The notes under the pieces were generated by a model that had not been told where the DNA came from, did not search any database, and saw nothing but the letters and a program-made list of their open reading frames with translations. Positions 16,161-23,946 of a stretch of 44,464 nucleotides of DNA are shown piece by piece. The DNA comes from a virus: positions 1-44,464 of IMG/VR virus record IMGVR_UViG_3300027339_000581; one strand, written 5' to 3'. Numbering within the stretch: the first letter of the stretch is position 1; each line of letters opens with the position of its first letter. The position numbers and the translations under genes are program-made.

Positions 16161-17690
16161 TCAGGTCGAGAACTTCAGGAACTTCACCGCCTCGAAGTTC
16201 ACGCAGCCGCCGCCCACGCGCTTGGTGCTGTAGAACTTGACGTAGGGCTTGGCCGTGAAGGGGTCGCGCAGCGTGCGGATGCCGATGCGGTCGACGATCG
16301 TGTAGGCCTCGCGGAAGTCGCCGAAGGCCAGCGACAGCGAGCCAGTGGCCAGCGCGGGCATGAACTGGTCGGTACGCGCGGGGTAGCCCAGCAGGCGGTC
16401 GGGCTGGCCGGCCTGCAGGCTGGGCTCCCACAGGTAGCGGTCGCTGGTCGCCTCCTTCAGCTTGCGGATCAGCGTGCGCACCTCGCGGCGCATCACCCAC
16501 TGCGCGCCCTGCAGGTACTGGTCGCGGAACGCGCCCAGCAGGTCCTGCAGCGGGTCAGCCTTCGTGGTGTGGAAGGCGCCGTTGGCGCCCGTCACCACGT
16601 GCTCGATCTGGCCCCAGGTGCGGCTGTCGTCCGCGGTGGCGGCGGTGATGTAGGTGGCCAGGCCGCGGGGCTGGCCGACGCCGCTGCCATTCCAGAAGGC
16701 CGAACCCTCGATGCGCGCGAACTTGTCGCCGATCTTGCCCGCCAGCCACGCCTCCACGTCGACGGCGGCGTCGTCCAGCAGCTTCTGGGTCACGCGCGGC
16801 TCGGCGTACATCTCGTGCGCCTCGATGCGCCACTTGCCGACTTGCGGCGTGGCGGTCTCGCTGCGGGTGCCGGTCTCGCTGACCCAGCCGCCGCCGGCCT
16901 CGCCGTTGTCGACGATGCCTTCCATCGAGTCGGTGCTGATGGACTGCACGGTCGCCAGCTGCCGCATCACCGACGCCTCGTAGATGCGCGCCACGATGCG
17001 GCCGGCGGTCGGGGTGGGCAGCAGGTAGCCGCCATCCGGATCGCTGCCGGCGCTCAACGCCTTGCGCTCGTCGGACGACAGGCGCTCCAGGTCGCCGTGG
17101 CGCGCCAGGCTCAGGAACGCGCTCTTGTACTGCGCGTACTGGTCGGCGGTGAGCGGCGCCGGGATCGTGCGGCCCTTGCTCTGGAAGTCGGCGCGCAGCG
17201 CCTCGTTGAAGCTCTTGGTCTCGGCGGCCAGCGTGTCATCGCCCTTGCCGGCCATGCCGCCCGGGCGGGCCAGCTTGACCATCAGGTCGTCGAACTGCTG
17301 CTTGATCTCAGCCAGCTTGTCCAGGTCCTGGCCGATCTTGTCGAGCTTGGCCTCCAGGTCGGACACCGCCTTGCCGTCGGCCTTGGCCTTCAGCAGCGCG
17401 TCGTTGGTCTCCTTGTGCGACTTCCACGCCTTGCCCATGTCCTCCATCAGGCGCTTGATCTCGACGATGGCCGGCGCCGAGTCGTCGTCTTCGCCTTCGG
17501 CCTTGCGCTCGTAGCCGGCAGCGATGGCGCGGCCGACGGCCGTGGGGGCAAAGCCGGCCAGCAAGATGCCGTCCGGGCTCTGCAGCGCCGCGTGCGCGAA
17601 AGCGATGGCGGCCGACGGGTCGAGCGCGACGGCCGCGGCCACCGCGATGAAGGCCAGTGCGGCCAGGTTGAAGAGCTTCGATCGGGTCAT
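16161..17690 (-). CDS. Major capsid protein, HK97 family, 509 aa
   Basis: Forms the icosahedral shell. Residues about 75-145 are a charged coiled coil (IVEIKRLMEDMGKAWKSH..., LEAKLDKIGQDLDKLAEIKQQFDDL), the delta/scaffold region removed by the protease. The HK97-fold body follows: GSDPDGGYLLPTPTAGRIVARIYEASVMRQLA, EPRVTQKLLDDAAVDVEAWLAGKIGDKFARIEGSAFWNGSG and LLGYPARTDQFMPAL. The first about 45 residues are unusually hydrophobic (LAALAFIAVAAAVALDPSAAIAFAHAAL), which is not typical. AAAGG is upstream of ATG 17690. A terminator separates it from the protease gene. Confidence 0.95.
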   Translation of the reverse strand: MTRSKLFNLAALAFIAVAAAVALDPSAAIAFAHAALQSPDGILLAGFAPTAVGRAIAAGYERKAEGEDDDSAPAIVEIKRLMEDMGKAWKSHKETNDALLKAKADGKAVSDLEAKLDKIGQDLDKLAEIKQQFDDLMVKLARPGGMAGKGDDTLAAETKSFNEALRADFQSKGRTIPAPLTADQYAQYKSAFLSLARHGDLERLSSDERKALSAGSDPDGGYLLPTPTAGRIVARIYEASVMRQLATVQSISTDSMEGIVDNGEAGGGWVSETGTRSETATPQVGKWRIEAHEMYAEPRVTQKLLDDAAVDVEAWLAGKIGDKFARIEGSAFWNGSGVGQPRGLATYITAATADDSRTWGQIEHVVTGANGAFHTTKADPLQDLLGAFRDQYLQGAQWVMRREVRTLIRKLKEATSDRYLWEPSLQAGQPDRLLGYPARTDQFMPALATGSLSLAFGDFREAYTIVDRIGIRTLRDPFTAKPYVKFYSTKRVGGGCVNFEAVKFLKFST

Positions 17691-17709
17691 GATGTGCCTT
17701 TCAGAAACG

Positions 17710-17731
17710 AAAAAGCCGCCCGAAGGCGGCT
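17710..17731 (-). terminator. Rho-independent terminator between protease and capsid genes
   Basis: Minus-strand stem AGCCGCC-TTCG-GGCGGCT (17714-17731) followed by TTTTT (17710-17714) and CGTTTCTG, then the capsid ribosome-binding site. It would limit protease-portal transcript reaching the capsid gene unless antiterminated. Confidence 0.82.
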
Positions 17732-17754
17732 TGCTGGTGGGGTGGGAGCGCGGA

Positions 17755-18474
17755 TCAGAGGTCCTGCCGCAGTTGCCGCGCGAGCGCGGCCAGTTCGCCC
17801 AGGCCACCAGCGTCACGCTGGTGCGATTGCGAGGAGAAGCCGCGGGCGACGATGCCCTTGGCCTCGGATGCCGAGAAGCCTGCATCACGCAGCGCCTTCT
17901 CGGCCAGTCGAATGCCGTGCACGCCCTTGGCCGACTGGATGCGGGCCTTGCCGTTGGCGGGGAACGTGACGGGCGAGATCTCGATGAGCTTGACCTGCTC
18001 CAGGGTGCGGCGCGGCTCCTCGGGCGTGCTGCGCATCTTCCACTTGATGGGCACGTAGCCGATGCTCAGCCCGTTGATGGCCGGCCGCGGCGTCATCTTC
18101 ATGAGCGCGTGCAGCTCGATGCCGCGCGTGGTCGGCGCCAGCTTGCCCTTGAGGTAGAGGCCGGTGTCGTCCTCCTCCATGTCGGTCCACAGACCGACCG
18201 GCGTCAGGTCGTCGGCCGACATCTGCCAGCCGCCGTGCTGCAACAGCATCGCCGGCCACTGACCGCTGGCCTTCGCCTCGCGGATCGATTCCTTGAAGGC
18301 GCCCTTCTGGATGACGTCACCGTAGCTGTCGACGTTGCCGAACACGGCGCCGTAGCCCTCGAAGGTCATCGCCTTCTCGTCCGTTGCGTCGAACTTCAGC
18401 TCGATCAGGCCGCACTCGATGCGCGCGACGTTGGCGCCGCTCTTGCGCTCGATCCGGTGGCTGTTGAAGTGCAT
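17755..18474 (-). CDS. HK97-family prohead protease, 239 aa
   Basis: Serine protease that matures the prohead by removing the capsid delta domain. Family motifs are clear: FEGYGAVFGNVDSYGDVIQKGAF (39-60), LLQHGGW with the likely catalytic His80, and INGLSIGY with the likely catalytic Ser137, then LIEISPVTFPANGKARI. ATG 18474 is two bases after the portal stop. Its length is normal. The C terminus (LRDAGFSASEAKGIVARGF) is a typical extension. It acts in the assembling prohead with the capsid and portal proteins encoded beside it. Confidence 0.95.
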   Translation of the reverse strand: MHFNSHRIERKSGANVARIECGLIELKFDATDEKAMTFEGYGAVFGNVDSYGDVIQKGAFKESIREAKASGQWPAMLLQHGGWQMSADDLTPVGLWTDMEEDDTGLYLKGKLAPTTRGIELHALMKMTPRPAINGLSIGYVPIKWKMRSTPEEPRRTLEQVKLIEISPVTFPANGKARIQSAKGVHGIRLAEKALRDAGFSASEAKGIVARGFSSQSHQRDAGGLGELAALARQLRQDL

Positions 18475-18476
18475 GG

Positions 18477-19694
18477 TCAGACTCCCGCCGGGTCAGCACC
18501 CGACTGTTTCGGCACGTTGGTCGCAATCGGCAGCCTTGCCGCATCGCCGCCCATCGGGTTCAGTTCTTCCAGGCCGCGCACCTCGTCCTGGGTCATCCAG
18601 GCCGGAGCGCCGCCGGCGCCAAGCGCCTTTGCGAAATACTCCGCGCGGTCCTTCATGGACCCGCGCAGCAGCCCGGCGCCGATGAACTTGGCGTAGATCC
18701 CTGCCGCCTCGTCCTGTGCGGTCAGAAGGTTGCAGTCGATGCTCTGCTCAAGCCGCTCCCACCAGGCGGCCATGGTGTGCACGACGTGCGCCTGAAACAG
18801 CGCCTCCACCGACGCGAATGCCTGCGTCTTGTCGTTGCTGAAGACCATCAGCGGCATCACGCCCATGGCCCTGCAGACCTCCTCGATCTGGAAGCGCCGG
18901 GTCTCAAGGTGCTGCGCGTCCACCCCGGTCATCACCGTGGGCAGCCACTTGGCGGCACGGTCGACGATCATCGGCAGGCCATCCTGACCGGCGTGGTTGT
19001 CGGCCAGGAACTTCCTGAACTGCTTGTGCTGCTCAGGGTTCAGCGAGCCCTCGACGGAATAGACCCCAGACACACGCACGCCGTTCTTGTGCAGCGCGGC
19101 CTGGCTGGCCTCGGCGGCGAGCGACAGACCGACCGCCTCGCGCGCCATGTCCAGAGCGTCCAGCCCTTCCCAGCCGGTCCAGCTCGGGCCTTTCAGGTGC
19201 CAGATCACGTCCGACCCGAAGACGCGGACCTCGCCATCCTTTCCGGTGACCTTGTAGACCACGGTGATGCCGTCATCGGCAAGCTCGGTCTGCACCCTCC
19301 CCGGCTCGAACGGGATGAGCTCTCGGAGCTTGCCGCCGACGATCACCTTGTAGACGTAGGCGCGGCCGGCCAGGACCAGGTGCAGCCCCAGCGTCTCGCG
19401 GAACTCGAAAGAGGTCTGCCAAGGGTTGGGCTTGCGGTGGAGCACGCGGTACAGGTGATGCCCGCGCGCCGGCAGCTTCCTTCCGCTGTCGTCTTCTTGG
19501 AACAGCTTCAGCGGCACCTGCGCGATACCGTTGGCGATCACGCGCGCGCAGCACATTGCCGCGGCACAGCGGATGGCCGCGCGCAGGTCGACAACCTGGC
19601 CTGACTTGGTGGCGCGCGAGCCGAAGATCTGCCGGAACAGCTCCAGCGTGGCGTTCTCGGCCTTGCGCGCCCACGGCCACGCCGGCCACTTCAT
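18477..19694 (-). CDS. Portal protein, HK97 family, 405 aa
   Basis: Dodecameric vertex through which DNA is packaged. The family pattern is present: RAAIRCAAAMCCARVIANGIAQVPLKLF near the N terminus, HHLYRVLHRKPNPWQTSFEFRETLGLHLVLAGRAYVY, DVIWHLKGPSWTGWEGLDALDMAREAVGLSLAAE, and ETRRFQIEEVCRAMGVMPLMVFSNDKTQAFASVEALFQAHVVHTM. ATG 19694 shares ATGA with the terminase stop. The length is about normal. It docks the large terminase at 19691-21385 and, later, the connector proteins. Confidence 0.95.
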   Translation of the reverse strand: MKWPAWPWARKAENATLELFRQIFGSRATKSGQVVDLRAAIRCAAAMCCARVIANGIAQVPLKLFQEDDSGRKLPARGHHLYRVLHRKPNPWQTSFEFRETLGLHLVLAGRAYVYKVIVGGKLRELIPFEPGRVQTELADDGITVVYKVTGKDGEVRVFGSDVIWHLKGPSWTGWEGLDALDMAREAVGLSLAAEASQAALHKNGVRVSGVYSVEGSLNPEQHKQFRKFLADNHAGQDGLPMIVDRAAKWLPTVMTGVDAQHLETRRFQIEEVCRAMGVMPLMVFSNDKTQAFASVEALFQAHVVHTMAAWWERLEQSIDCNLLTAQDEAAGIYAKFIGAGLLRGSMKDRAEYFAKALGAGGAPAWMTQDEVRGLEELNPMGGDAARLPIATNVPKQSGADPAGV

Positions 19695-21385
19695 TGCTCG
19701 ATCTCCCAGAAGCTGCGGCCAGCAGTCGCCACAGGCCCCAGCGCCATCAGCGAGGCCGCGTCGAACAGCGCCATCAGCGGATCGATCTTGGCCGACCCGC
19801 TCTGCTGCTTGGTAATGCTGATGGCGTTGCCCTTCGGCTCGGCCTTGGCGTTGCCGACGCACCAGGCCATCAGCCGGGTGCCGCCGTGCACCAGCTCGCC
19901 GCCGGCGACCTTGCGCTCGACGGTCTTGATGGCGCCGTTCAGTCGCCAGCCCTGGCTGATGCCCATGATGTGCTCCATGACGAACCCCCGTTCCTCGCTC
20001 AGCAGTTCGTCCACGATGTCGCCGATGCCGGCCGCGTCCACGCCGATCGCGGCCTTCTCCGGCAGCAGGCCGGCGTCGCGCACCTCGCACAGCACGTCGG
20101 CCACCGCGCGCACGTCGTCGCCCGGCGCCTCGACGATCGTCAGGTCTCCGTCGGCCTCGAAGTCCAGCAGCGCCGGCGCGACTTCCTTGCGGCGCTCCAG
20201 CACGATGCGATGAGCCCAGGCATGCGCCCAGGCCAGCCACCGGCCGGTTTCGCGGCAGCGGCCCAGCAGCACCAGGCCCAGCAGGTCGTCCAGACCGCCG
20301 CCGTCGATGCCGGCGACGACCACCTCGGAGCGGCGCAGGACCTCGGCGCGTGTACACCAGGATGCGCCGGCTCGCTCCCAGAACTCGGCGCCGGCCCAGT
20401 TGTCGGCGCGCAGCAGCATCCCGGCCTGCACGTTGGCATGCTTCGCCAGGAAGCCGCGCAGCGACTCCTTCCCCTCGGCCTCAGCCTTGCGGTACTCCCT
20501 GTCCAGGAATGCGCGATCAACCGAGTAGCCCAGGTTCGGGTTCACCAACTGCATGTTCTCCAGCAGCAGGCAGGCGCCGCTGGCAACCATGTCCCTTGGG
20601 TGCTCATAGATCACCGGCAGGAACTGCGGGTCGTGCACCCTGCCGTCACGCACGTCACGCGCGTACTTCAGTTTCTCCGCGAACACCCCGGCGGGCGGCT
20701 CGTCGCTCTGCGTTGTCAGCCAGATGACGAAGCCTTCTTTGCGGGACGCCAGACCGCCTGTCGCCTCTCGCAGCATGTCCTTGGCGTTCGCCTGCTTGCC
20801 GAACAGCCACAGCTCCTCGACAAGCGTCCCGACCGACTTCTTTCCGGCCGTGGTTGATGCATCTGCCGCAACAACCTTCAATGTCGCCTGCTTGCCTCGG
20901 TGGGTCAGCGTCTTGACGTGCGTCTGCACATGGATCAGGTCGGCCAGCTCGCTTTCGCCGTCCTCCTCCTCGTACTGCACCATGTCGCGCGCCGGCCCGA
21001 AGCTGTTGTTCGCCACCTCCACCGTCGGAGCCAAGATCGTGAACTCCGCGGCCTGGCGCCAGTTGCGGATCAGGCAGGTCAGCATGATCGAGGCCGCCAA
21101 ACCCGACTTGAAGTTCTTCTTCGGCAGCATCACGAACCACTCGGTGATCAGCCGCCGGCCGCTCTCCGGGTCGTAGGCGCCAAAGATCGAAGCCGCCAAG
21201 TCGAACACCCATTGACCACAGGCGTCCGCGATGCGCGGGCTTCCCGGGGCGTCGACGATGCGTAGCTCCCGCATCACCGAAAGTCCGCGCTCAGCCTCCT
21301 CTGGAAAGATCGGCGGCGGGATGATCGACCTGCCGGACCGGAGTCTGGCTTCCCAGTCAGTACAGGCCGTTGACCACTCAGGCAT
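19691..21385 (-). CDS. terL: Terminase large subunit, 564 aa
   Basis: DNA packaging motor: an N-terminal ATPase and a C-terminal nuclease. MPEWSTACTDWEARLRSGRSI and SPRIADACGQWVFDLAASIFGAYDPESGRRLI are the usual N terminus. The Walker A-like motif is MLPKKNFKSG (about 86-95), Walker B-like LVEELWLFG (188-196). The RNase H-like nuclease region includes VVVAGIDGGGLDD and IGVDAAGIGDIVD with the acidic residues needed. ATG 21385 overlaps the last eight bases of the inserted homing endonuclease gene, so this start is probably reached by coupling; no separate ribosome-binding site is seen. Confidence 0.95.
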   Translation of the reverse strand: MPEWSTACTDWEARLRSGRSIIPPPIFPEEAERGLSVMRELRIVDAPGSPRIADACGQWVFDLAASIFGAYDPESGRRLITEWFVMLPKKNFKSGLAASIMLTCLIRNWRQAAEFTILAPTVEVANNSFGPARDMVQYEEEDGESELADLIHVQTHVKTLTHRGKQATLKVVAADASTTAGKKSVGTLVEELWLFGKQANAKDMLREATGGLASRKEGFVIWLTTQSDEPPAGVFAEKLKYARDVRDGRVHDPQFLPVIYEHPRDMVASGACLLLENMQLVNPNLGYSVDRAFLDREYRKAEAEGKESLRGFLAKHANVQAGMLLRADNWAGAEFWERAGASWCTRAEVLRRSEVVVAGIDGGGLDDLLGLVLLGRCRETGRWLAWAHAWAHRIVLERRKEVAPALLDFEADGDLTIVEAPGDDVRAVADVLCEVRDAGLLPEKAAIGVDAAGIGDIVDELLSEERGFVMEHIMGISQGWRLNGAIKTVERKVAGGELVHGGTRLMAWCVGNAKAEPKGNAISITKQQSGSAKIDPLMALFDAASLMALGPVATAGRSFWEIEQ

Positions 21386-21887
21386 CACGCGGCACAGGGT
21401 TGAACTTGTGCACGGCTGCCTTGGCCGCAAGGTACGCCTCAGAGGCCTGCTCTGGACTGTCGTAGCCGCCAAGGTTGCGCGCCCTGCCATCGGCCCGGAT
21501 GCCCGCCCGCCACTTTCCGGCAGATTGATCCCATGAGACGCCGGTAAAGCCGCTCTTGTTGTTGCGCTGCCTGCCGCGGTTCTGTTGGTTCTCGGCCGGG
21601 CCAGCTTCGCGCAGGTTCTGAATGCGGTTCTCGGACCGGACGCCGTTGATGTGGTCGATTGCCACGGCCGGCCATCGTCCGTGCACATACAGCCAAGCCA
21701 GCCGGTGGGCCTTGTGCCGCTTGCCGTTGATCGTGATGACCTCGTAGCCGTTGAAGTCGATGGTCCCGGCCCTGCGGCCAGGAATGCCACGCTTTCCGAA
21801 GCGCAGCCGCCACGTGAAGACGCCCGTATCGGGGTCGTAGTGCAGCGCGTTCTTTAAGGCTTCATGCGTAAGATTGCCCTTGTCCAT
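21378..21887 (-). CDS. HNH homing endonuclease with AP2 DNA-binding domain, 169 aa
   Basis: Likely a free-standing homing endonuclease. Residues 1-75 form the N-terminal region; the HNH core is DHINGVRSENRIQNLR (78-93) plus ENQQN; an AP2-type domain spans about 112-160 (KSGFTGVSWDQSAGKWRAGI...LGGYDSPEQASEAYLAAKAAVHKFNP). GGAG precedes ATG 21887. It lies exactly between the terminase small and large subunit genes, overlapping the latter by eight bases. Codons look less GC-biased than neighbours in places. A paralogue lies at 33396-33911. It may cut DNA near an unoccupied terminase junction and spread by repair. Confidence 0.92.
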   Translation of the reverse strand: MDKGNLTHEALKNALHYDPDTGVFTWRLRFGKRGIPGRRAGTIDFNGYEVITINGKRHKAHRLAWLYVHGRWPAVAIDHINGVRSENRIQNLREAGPAENQQNRGRQRNNKSGFTGVSWDQSAGKWRAGIRADGRARNLGGYDSPEQASEAYLAAKAAVHKFNPVPRDA

Positions 21888-21911
21888 ATCGGCTCCAGAC
21901 AGTCGGAATGG

Positions 21912-21949
21912 AAAGAGCCCCCGACGTGTGCAACCACGCTCGGGGGCTC
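21912..21949 (-). terminator. Possible terminator between terminase small subunit and HNH-AP2 gene
   Basis: Arms GAGCCCCCGA (21915-21924) and TCGGGGGCTC (21940-21949) pair perfectly over 10 bp with a 15-base loop. On the minus strand the stem is followed by TTTCC, a weak T run; on the plus strand CGCCTTTTC follows. It could be a weak bidirectional terminator. Confidence 0.6.
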
Positions 21950-21971
21950 GCCTTTTCAGCGCGTCTTCGCG

Positions 21972-22331
21972 CTACTTGTTGTTCACCACCAGCTTCGGCG
22001 GCTCAGACGACGCAAACCGGCCGCTGCTGGCCTTCTTGGCGCGGCTGGCCTGGTCTTCCTTCTTGCCCCCGTCGCCGCGCTTGGTGTGCGTGTACTGCAC
22101 CGCCGCGATGGCCGCGCGAACCTGCAGCGGTTTCGCCTCGACCTTCCCCATGGCAACGGCCTGCAGGAACTCCAGCATGTCCAGCTTGGTGGCGTCCACC
22201 TGGTCAGATGGAGGTGCGGCTGGCGGATTTGCTGATTTGTCCGGCGCGGCCTTCGGCTTGCGCCCAGCGCCTGGCCGCCTGCCGCCAGAGTTTGGCCGAG
22301 GTCCGCCGCTCTTGCCCTTCACTCCTGCCAT
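21972..22331 (-). CDS. terS: Terminase small subunit, 119 aa
   Basis: DNA-recognition subunit of the packaging terminase. The N terminus MAGVKGKSGGPRPNSGGRRPGAGRKP is the standard beginning of many phage small terminases. A helical core (DATKLDMLEFLQAVAMGKVEAKPLQVRAAIAAVQYTHTKRG) and a basic tail (KKEDQASRAKKASSGRF...) follow. It ends in TAG at 21972. It is separated from the large subunit by the inserted HNH-AP2 gene. A G-rich tract lies just upstream, a possible packaging site. Confidence 0.9.
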   Translation of the reverse strand: MAGVKGKSGGPRPNSGGRRPGAGRKPKAAPDKSANPPAAPPSDQVDATKLDMLEFLQAVAMGKVEAKPLQVRAAIAAVQYTHTKRGDGGKKEDQASRAKKASSGRFASSEPPKLVVNNK

Positions 22332-22401
22332 TTGCTGATTCCCTGGTGAAAAGGGGACGATTCAACGAGCGTGCGGTACCGGGCGGTCAGCGCCCGCCAC
22401 T

Positions 22402-22430
22402 CCCCCAGAGATTCGACCCCCCCCTCCCCC
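22402..22430 (-). other. G-tract cluster upstream of terminase small subunit
   Basis: On the minus strand GGGGG-A-GGGGGGGG (22417-22430) is followed about ten bases on by GGGGG (22402-22406), giving enough G runs for a G-quadruplex. It is the only such tract noticed in the window and lies in the 122-base gap before the terminase small subunit. It could be part of a cos or pac site, or mere composition. Confidence 0.4.
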
Positions 22431-22453
22431 TGCGCCGATGCCCCTGGCTCGCG

Positions 22454-22810
22454 TCAGGCGGCCCCAGGAGTGCCGATCGGGTCCGCCTCATCCCATTCCA
22501 GCCCCCGCGCCTCCGCGGCCGTCTTGGCCTTGTGGCACGGCCCGCAGATGCATTGCCGGTTGCTCGGGTGGTCGGTCCCGCCTCGCGCCTTGGGCACGCG
22601 GTGGTCGACGGCGACGGCCGGCGTCACCCGGCCACGGCGTAGGCATGGCTGGCACAGGCCGGACTGCTCGCGCATCGTCTCGGCGCGCAGCCGCTGCCAC
22701 TCGGCGCCGTAGCCGCGCTCGGCTGCAGTGCCGCGCCGCTCGTCTGCCCAGCCGTGCCGGGCCTTGTGCATCGTCGGGATGCGGGTCTTGAGGGTGGTGA
22801 TGCGGCCCAT
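22454..22810 (-). CDS. HNH endonuclease of the packaging module, 118 aa
   Basis: Typical phage HNH protein found directly before terminase genes, where such proteins assist terminase cleavage at cos in HK97-like phages. The core is VAVDHRVPKARGGTDHPSNRQCICGPCHKAKTAAE, with the Zn ligands CQPC, and C..C before HKAKT. The start is set at ATG 22810 (MGRITTLKTRIPTMHKARHG) because AGGA precedes it; ATG 22861 in frame lacks a ribosome-binding site. The N terminus is basic. Its place next to terS favours the packaging role over homing. Confidence 0.9.
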   Translation of the reverse strand: MGRITTLKTRIPTMHKARHGWADERRGTAAERGYGAEWQRLRAETMREQSGLCQPCLRRGRVTPAVAVDHRVPKARGGTDHPSNRQCICGPCHKAKTAAEARGLEWDEADPIGTPGAA

Positions 22811-22895
22811 CGGTCCTACCGGGGTTGGTCTGCCCCGGCTGGGTCGCGCCGTTTGCGCCATCGCCCGGTCACGCTGGCAGCGGCGTGGAGTGCAT

Positions 22896-22925
22896 CAGCC
22901 TGCGCCCCTGTTCAAACGCAGGCTG
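22896..22925. other. Perfect 9-bp inverted repeat in the late leader
   Basis: CAGCCTGCG (22896-22904) and CGCAGGCTG (22917-22925) pair perfectly around a 12-base loop. No T run follows on the minus strand, so it is not an intrinsic terminator. It could be a leader RNA structure of the late transcript or an operator. Confidence 0.5.
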
Positions 22926-22955
22926 CCCCGCCGGGTCCGGGGGAAGTCAGAAACG

Positions 22956-22978
22956 ACGAAGCCCGCGCGGTGGCGGGC
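22956..22978 (-). terminator. Candidate terminator downstream of the antiterminator-like gene
   Basis: Minus-strand stem GCCCGC-N6-GCGGGC (22961-22978), then TTCGTCGTTTCTG. The T content is broken, so termination would be inefficient. Its location fits a late-leader terminator that an antitermination factor would have to overcome. Confidence 0.5.
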
Positions 22979-23111
22979 CTCGGTGAATGCAGCGGCGCGA
23001 CTCTGGTGCCCGTAGGCATCGGCTGTCGCCGCTGTCGGCGCCGGCTATCTGGCGGGTCCAGCCGGCCGGCGCGTCCTGATCGTCGCTAGATGCGACACGG
23101 GGCGCAGTGTA

Positions 23112-23885
23112 TCAGTCGGCGGCAGCCTCCGCACCACGCAGCTCGGCCAGTCGCCTGCGCAGCTCGTGGTGGATCTCGGCGGCCGGGCCGCTCTCCGCAT
23201 GGATCGCCGCCCTGATGCCGGCCGCCGCCGCCGCCACCTGGCGCTGCACCTCGGCCAGCAGGTCGCCCGCGAACTGGGTCTGCTGCAGCGAGTCGCCCAG
23301 GATGTCGCGCCGGTGGCCGGTGCCCTTGCACGTCGGGCACTCGCGCTCGGCGTCGCCCTGGTAGCGGCTGCCCAGGATGCCCGTGCCGTCGCAGCGGTGG
23401 CAGGTCTCGTCGAGCCACACGTCCAGCACACGGCCGGCCAGGCGCAGCGACACGGCCGACGCCAGGATGCGCCTCGGGTTGGCGCCCATCCTCACGGCCA
23501 GGGCTCCCAGCTCCTGCTTGGCGGCGTGCAGCGTGGTCAGAGACACCAGGATGACGGCGCGGGCGCTCATCACCTCGGCAGGCGTGCGGCGCTGGATCGA
23601 GTCGGCCTCGGCCAGCAGCTGGGCCGCGACGTCGTGCTCGCCGATGCGCCGCGCCTTCTCGGCCTGCTGGCGCAGCTCCTGCGCACGCTTGGCGCCGGCG
23701 GGTGCGATCTGCCCTGCCCGCTCCAGCTCGCCGCGCACCATGTCGTACTCGGCGCGCAGGCGCAGCAGCATGATGCCCACGCGCTCGCGCTGCAGGCCGG
23801 CGGCCAGGATCAGGCGGTCAGGCACGCCACGGGCGATGGCCGCGGCGTACAGCTCCTCGATCCCGGGCTTCTCGTTCTCGGTCAT
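23112..23885 (-). CDS. Putative late antitermination protein with DnaJ-type zinc motifs, 257 aa
   Basis: The first 150 residues are helical. Then come two CxxCxGxG motifs, CHRCDGTG (162-169) and CPTCKGTG (183-190), forming one DnaJ-type zinc site. The C terminus is helical and Ala/Arg-rich. Some phage Q antiterminators carry such a zinc motif. The gene is the last before the packaging and structural genes and is followed by a candidate terminator, which fits a Q-like role. The start is ATG 23885, with GAAGG rather far upstream. The antitermination role is inferred from motif and place; a general zinc DNA- or RNA-binding protein is the alternative. Confidence 0.65.
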   Translation of the reverse strand: MTENEKPGIEELYAAAIARGVPDRLILAAGLQRERVGIMLLRLRAEYDMVRGELERAGQIAPAGAKRAQELRQQAEKARRIGEHDVAAQLLAEADSIQRRTPAEVMSARAVILVSLTTLHAAKQELGALAVRMGANPRRILASAVSLRLAGRVLDVWLDETCHRCDGTGILGSRYQGDAERECPTCKGTGHRRDILGDSLQQTQFAGDLLAEVQRQVAAAAAGIRAAIHAESGPAAEIHHELRRRLAELRGAEAAAD

Positions 23886-23946
23886 GGTGCGTATGCCTTC
23901 GCGTCGGGGTGGTGATTGATCCAGCTGGCGCGCCGTCTTCGCCGCA

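Larger units (their letters stand above)
22862..23111. other. 250-base non-coding interval before the packaging/structural genes
   Basis: No gene is credible here on either strand. The interval holds a 9-bp perfect hairpin (22896-22925), a GC stem resembling a terminator (22956-22978) and CGTTTCTG on the minus strand. It separates the antiterminator-like gene from the late genes, so it is the likely place for a late promoter or read-through control. No convincing -35/-10 pair was found. Confidence 0.5.
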
